DNA from: an uncultured Eubacteriales bacterium
GTDB lineage: Bacteria > Bacillota > Clostridia > Oscillospirales > Oscillospiraceae
Length of the DNA: 10,564 bases
Direction: 5' to 3'
NCBI GenBank assembly: GCA_900544945.1
Contig: UQXG01000077.1
Coordinates: 1 to 10,564 of the forward strand
Shown: positions 8,489 through 10,564 of the stretch, piece by piece
Layout of the letters: every line of letters starts with the position of its first letter
Numbering within the stretch: the stretch's first letter is position 1
Position numbers and translations under genes: made by a program
The notes under the pieces: model-generated
What the model saw: the letters and a program-made list of their open reading frames with translations, nothing else
Databases searched by the model: none
What the model was told of the DNA's origin: nothing

Positions 8489-8752
8489 TCAGGCCAGCTT
8501 GTTCATCTGGAGCGTCATGGAGCTCTTCTTGCGGGCAGCGTTGTTCTTGTGCAGCAGACCCTTGACAACCGCCTGATCCACAGCCTTGACAGCCACCTTG
8601 TAAGCAGCCTCAGCGGCAGCCTTGTCGCCGGACACCACAGCGGCGTCGAACTTCTTCAGGTTGGTCTTCAGCTCAGACTTGTTTGCCTTGTTCTTCTCAT
8701 AAGCGATCTTGGAAGAAATGACATCCTTCTTAGAGGACTTAATGTTGGGCAT
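8489..8752 (-). CDS. rpsT: 30S ribosomal protein S20
   Basis: The 87-aa length is normal for S20, a helical primary 16S rRNA-binding protein of the small subunit. Family features are the start MPNIKSSKKDV, the basic helix EKNKANKSELKTNLKKF, the Ala-rich helix AAEAAYKVAVKAVDQAV, and the C-terminal KGLLHKNNAARKKSSMT, the most conserved part. The start at 8752 has an ideal AAGGAGGTGA site; an ATG three codons upstream overlaps that site and is rejected. It has its own promoter (8793-8821) and terminator (8442-8473). Its 5' side faces the divergent regulatory region shared with sigG. Confidence 0.97.
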   Translation of the reverse strand: MPNIKSSKKDVISSKIAYEKNKANKSELKTNLKKFDAAVVSGDKAAAEAAYKVAVKAVDQAVVKGLLHKNNAARKKSSMTLQMNKLA

Positions 8753-8792
8753 GGATTTCACCTCCTTGTGTTATCTTTCCATACGGGTACAC

Positions 8793-8821
8793 ATTATAGC
8801 GTCTTTCAGGTGCAAAATCAA
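8793..8821 (-). promoter_or_regulatory. Sigma-A-type promoter for rpsT
   Basis: On the minus strand TTGATT (8816-8821) and TATAAT (8793-8798) are separated by exactly 17 nt. The expected start near 8786 gives a leader of about 34 nt ending in a strong ribosome site, as expected for a highly expressed ribosomal protein gene. Confidence 0.8.
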
Positions 8822-8906
8822 CCCCCATTTTGAATTTTTTTCACAGTGCGACAGAAGCCCTCCGCCTTTCCCAAAGACCGTGAAAAAAAGAAGGCTGTCA
8901 AGTCCT

Positions 8907-8977
8907 AATTTTTGCACAAAAAATTTTCCTTGGTAAAAATCCACCATCCAAAAAAAGTGGGATTTTTCCAAAATCCC
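8907..8977. other. AT-rich stretch with nested hairpins
   Basis: AATTTTT (8907-8913) faces an A/T-rich complement ending at 8927. Further on, GGGATTTT (8959-8966) and AAAATCCC (8970-8977) form a perfect 8-bp stem with loop TCC. A competing pairing of AAAAATCCAC (near 8936) with GTGGGATTTTT uses the same bases. On the minus strand the GGGATTTT stem is followed by AC and seven Ts, so it could terminate leftward transcription entering from the DnaA-box region before the rpsT promoter. It could also be an easily unwound element. Confidence 0.45.
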
Positions 8978-9006
8978 GCTTTCCGTTTTATGTGAACGAA
9001 AAATGA

Positions 9007-9128
9007 ATATCCACACGATGGCTTCCCTGTGGAAAACCCCTGTGGACAAACCTGTGGAGAATGTGGAAAACTCCGAGTTATCAACAGGTATTTTTCTCCA
9101 CAGCGGATTTCCACACATCTGTGGAATT
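9007..9128. promoter_or_regulatory. DnaA-box-like cluster (nine 9-mers in 122 bp)
   Basis: Compared with TTWTNCACA (ideal TTATCCACA), the 9-mers are: ATATCCACA 9007-9015 (+), TTTTCCACA 9028-9036 (-), TTGTCCACA 9041-9049 (-), TTCTCCACA 9053-9061 (-), TTTTCCACA 9062-9070 (-), TTATCAACA 9078-9086 (+), TTCTCCACA 9094-9102 (+), ATTTCCACA 9107-9115 (+) and AATTCCACA 9120-9128 (-). Two fit the degenerate consensus fully; six have one mismatch and the last has two. Two boxes abut at 9061/9062. Relaxed matches TTTTTCACA at 8837-8845 (+), TTTTGCACA at 8910-8918 (+) and TTTTTCACA at 9292-9300 (-) flank the core. Mixed orientation and close spacing are typical of origins and of DnaA-binding clusters. dnaA and dnaN are not in the window, so origin function is unproven. 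Confidence 0.72.
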
Positions 9129-9228
9129 TCTGCATACCGCCGTGCATATGGCCTCAAGAAGTTTCCGGGAAGGGAAATTACGTCACCGGGCGCAAAAGGT
9201 CAACCCGGCAAAAATCCTTTCCGAAAAG

Positions 9229-9243
9229 TTTACAAAATGTAAA
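9229..9243. promoter_or_regulatory. Perfect TTTACA-N3-TGTAAA dyad (possible operator)
   Basis: TTTACA (9229-9234), AAA and TGTAAA (9238-9243) form a perfect 15-bp dyad, about 75 bp upstream of the proposed sigG -35 element. It could be an operator for a dimeric regulator or simply AT-rich DNA next to the DnaA boxes. I do not recognise the regulator. Confidence 0.35.
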
Positions 9244-9317
9244 ACTCTCGTGTCATATTTTGTTAACACTCGGTAAGGTCCTGAAAAATTTTGTGAAAAA
9301 CCCCCAAAGCTTGCCGG

Positions 9318-9345
9318 GTATCATTCCGGCCTGCCGGGGAATACT
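9318..9345 (+). promoter_or_regulatory. Sigma-F/sigma-G-like promoter for sigG
   Basis: GTATC (9318-9322) resembles the GYATA -35 element of forespore sigma factors. After 14 nt, GGGAATACT (9337-9345) fits the sigma-F -10 pattern GGNNANAMT at every fixed base. In Bacillus, sigG is read first by sigma-F and then by sigma-G. The spacer is about 1 nt short of the usual one, so the call is moderate. The predicted start near 9352 gives a leader of about 40 nt. Confidence 0.5.
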
Positions 9346-9390
9346 GAGTGCAGACGCTCCGCCCGTCCGGAGCAGACACAGGAGGCACTT

Positions 9391-10170
9391 ATGCAGGGAA
9401 AAGTAGAAATCTGCGGGGTCAATACCGCCCGTCTCACGGTTTTATCCCCGGTGGAAATGGATACCCTTCTGCGCCTGGCACGGCAAGGCGACAGCCATGC
9501 CCGGCAAAAGCTCATTGAGGGGAATCTCCGGCTGGTTCTGTCCGTGATCCAGCGATTCGACAAGCGGGGAGAAAATCCGGACGACCTGTTTCAGGTAGGC
9601 TGCATCGGGCTTATGAAAGCCATTGCCAACTTTGACCCGGACAAGCAGGTTCGGTTTTCCACCTACGGCGTGCCCATGATTGCGGGGGAGGTTCGCCGGT
9701 ACCTCCGGGACAACAGCGCCATCCGGGTATCCCGGTCTATCCGGGATGTGGCCTATCGGGTGCTTCAGTGCAAGGATGCCCTGACCGCCCGGATGGATCG
9801 GGAGCCTACCCTGGCGGAAATCGCCGGGGAGCTGGCTCTGCCCATGGAGGAGGTAAGCCAGGCCCTGGATGCGGTGTGCGCGCCGGTAAGCCTGTACGAT
9901 CCCATTTATGCCGACGGCGGAGACCCGCTGACCGTGATGGATCAGGTGCGGGACACGAAAAACACGGAAGAGGGCTGGATGGATCACATCACCCTGCGAA
10001 ACGCCTTCCATAGCCTTTCCGACCGGGAAAAGCAGATTTTGTCCCTGCGGTTTTACGACGGAAAGACCCAGATGGAGGTGGCAGGCTCCCTGGGCATCTC
10101 CCAGGCCCAGGTATCCAGGCTGGAAAAGGGTGCCATCTGCGCCATGCGCAAAAGCGTCAGCGTCAGCTGA
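9391..10170 (+). CDS. sigG: RNA polymerase sporulation sigma factor SigG
   Basis: This 259-aa sigma-70-family factor directs late forespore transcription during endospore formation. The N-terminal tag KVEICGVNTARLTVL (4-18) is characteristic of SigG and separates it from SigF, SigE and SigK. Region 2 (about 38-108) contains LIEGNLRLVLSVIQRF, DDLFQVGCIGLMKAIANFD and RFSTYGVPMIAGEVRRYLRDN, the core-binding and -10 recognition parts. Region 3 follows (about 113-165), and region 4 (about 208-250) has LSDREKQILSLRFYDGKTQMEVAGSLGISQAQVSRLEKGAI with the helix-turn-helix that reads the -35. AGGAGG lies 5 nt before the ATG. In Bacillus and many clostridia spoIIGA-sigE lies directly upstream; here the upstream neighbour is divergent rpsT and the DnaA-box region, and sigG has its own sigma-F-like promoter. 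ymxH/ylmC follows 47 bp on. Confidence 0.96.
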   Translation: MQGKVEICGVNTARLTVLSPVEMDTLLRLARQGDSHARQKLIEGNLRLVLSVIQRFDKRGENPDDLFQVGCIGLMKAIANFDPDKQVRFSTYGVPMIAGEVRRYLRDNSAIRVSRSIRDVAYRVLQCKDALTARMDREPTLAEIAGELALPMEEVSQALDAVCAPVSLYDPIYADGGDPLTVMDQVRDTKNTEEGWMDHITLRNAFHSLSDREKQILSLRFYDGKTQMEVAGSLGISQAQVSRLEKGAICAMRKSVSVS

Positions 10171-10217
10171 ATATTCCGGTTCTTCCTGGCATAGGCTTTT
10201 CCAAGGAGGCGGGAGCC

Positions 10218-10490
10218 ATGACCATGAATTTTTCCGATTTGCAGTGCCGGGAGGTCATCTGTCTCAGCGACGGCCAGCGGCTGGGCTTTATCACCGATGT
10301 GCAGATTGAGATTCCCGACGGGAAGGTCTGCGCCATCGTGGTGCCCGGCCCCTGCCGTCTGTTCGGCGTGGCCGGGCGCAGCGACGACTACATCATCCCC
10401 TGGAACTGCATCAAAAAGGTAGGGCCGGACATCGTCCTGGTGGATACCAAGCCCAACGCGTGCAGAGTGCCCAGGAAACGGCCTTTCTAA
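10218..10490 (+). CDS. YlmC/YmxH family PRC-barrel sporulation protein
   Basis: This small 90-aa protein is of the YlmC/YmxH family with a single PRC-barrel fold. It begins with FSDLQCREVICLSDGQRLGFITDVQIEIPDGKVCAIVVPG, where the DGxRLGxIxDV turn is the family signature. It continues with the short YIIPWNCIKKVGPDIVLVD strand pair and ends in a basic PRKRPF tail. The family is linked to sporulation by conservation and by position after sigG (ylmC follows sigG in Bacillus); its biochemical role is not established. AAGGAGG lies 8 nt before the first ATG; a second ATG two codons later is less well spaced. The 47-bp gap to sigG has no promoter that I can see, so the two are probably co-transcribed in the forespore. 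Confidence 0.9.
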   Translation: MTMNFSDLQCREVICLSDGQRLGFITDVQIEIPDGKVCAIVVPGPCRLFGVAGRSDDYIIPWNCIKKVGPDIVLVDTKPNACRVPRKRPF

Positions 10491-10526
10491 ATTAGGGTCT
10501 ATCTGAAAGCCGTCAACACGCCCAAA

Positions 10527-10562
10527 CAGCGGGTCTTTTCCACCTGCTGGGCACCATTTTTT
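10527..10562 (+). terminator. Probable terminator after ylmC/ymxH
   Basis: CAGCGGGT (10527-10534) pairs with ACCTGCTG (10542-10549), 8 bp with one G-T wobble and a 7-nt loop. Outer GCCC (10520-10523) can pair with GGGC (10549-10552) as an alternative extension. Six Ts (10557-10562) follow, but several bases after the stem, so it is a weak or imperfect intrinsic terminator. The window ends here. Confidence 0.45.
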
Positions 10563-10564
10563 CT

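Larger units (their letters stand above)
8822..9390. other. Divergent intergenic region between rpsT and sigG
   Basis: I find no protein-coding gene in these 569 bp. The open frames present are short, lack ribosome sites and read through the DnaA-box repeats. From left to right it holds an AT-rich part with hairpins (about 8903-8977), a dense DnaA-box-like cluster (9007-9128), an AT-rich part with a TTTACA dyad (9229-9243), and the sigG promoter (9318-9345). Base composition is clearly more AT-rich than the flanking genes. Confidence 0.7.

Noticed and set aside
9007..9128. Reading the repeated TGTGGA/TCCACA motifs as a CRISPR array or iterons of a plasmid
   Set aside because: Units are 9 bp, in mixed orientation and irregularly spaced, without conserved long repeats or spacers, and no rep gene is present. 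DnaA boxes explain them better.
9003..9406. Overlapping small frames through the DnaA-box region
   Set aside because: All three plus-strand frames are open only because stop codons are rare in the box repeats; they lack ribosome sites and family signatures.

Overview
The window reads as chromosome from a GC-rich, spore-forming member of the Clostridia, most likely a gut Oscillospiraceae/Ruminococcaceae-type Firmicute. The grounds are: sporulation sigma factor SigG followed by a YlmC/YmxH protein; an Asp23-FakA (YloU-YloV) pair near recG, as in Firmicutes; strong AGGAGG ribosome sites; a TTG start; a BspA-type leucine-rich-repeat surface protein; and short palindromic intergenic elements of a kind I associate with this group. 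The species assignment is inference.

Layout. From the left edge to about 8.8 kb every gene is on the minus strand. In order of transcription these are rpsT (ribosomal protein S20; own promoter and terminator), recG (own sigma-A-type promoter), an LRR surface protein 34 bp behind recG and ended by a strong terminator, gpmI (own promoter), a 223-bp imperfect inverted-repeat element filling the gap after gpmI, asp23-fakA (a tight pair with a 19-bp gap), and a YihY/BrkB-family membrane protein. From 9.39 kb to the right edge the genes are on the plus strand: sigG, then ylmC/ymxH.

The divergent gap between rpsT and sigG (8753-9390) is the most unusual part. It contains the rpsT promoter, AT-rich hairpins, and nine DnaA-box-like 9-mers within about 120 bp (9007-9128), with three more relaxed matches in the flanks. 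There is also a perfect TTTACA-N3-TGTAAA dyad and a sigma-F-like promoter placed correctly for sigG. Such box density is normal for a replication origin or a DnaA-titrating/regulatory cluster, yet dnaA, dnaN and rpmH are not in view. Gene orientation switches at this point.

Most of the genes are housekeeping: translation, recombination and fork repair, glycolysis, and fatty-acid and envelope homeostasis. SigG and YlmC belong to the sporulation programme. I see no CRISPR array, tRNA, rRNA, transposase, phage gene or defence system. The novelty candidates are the DnaA-box cluster and the inverted-repeat element.
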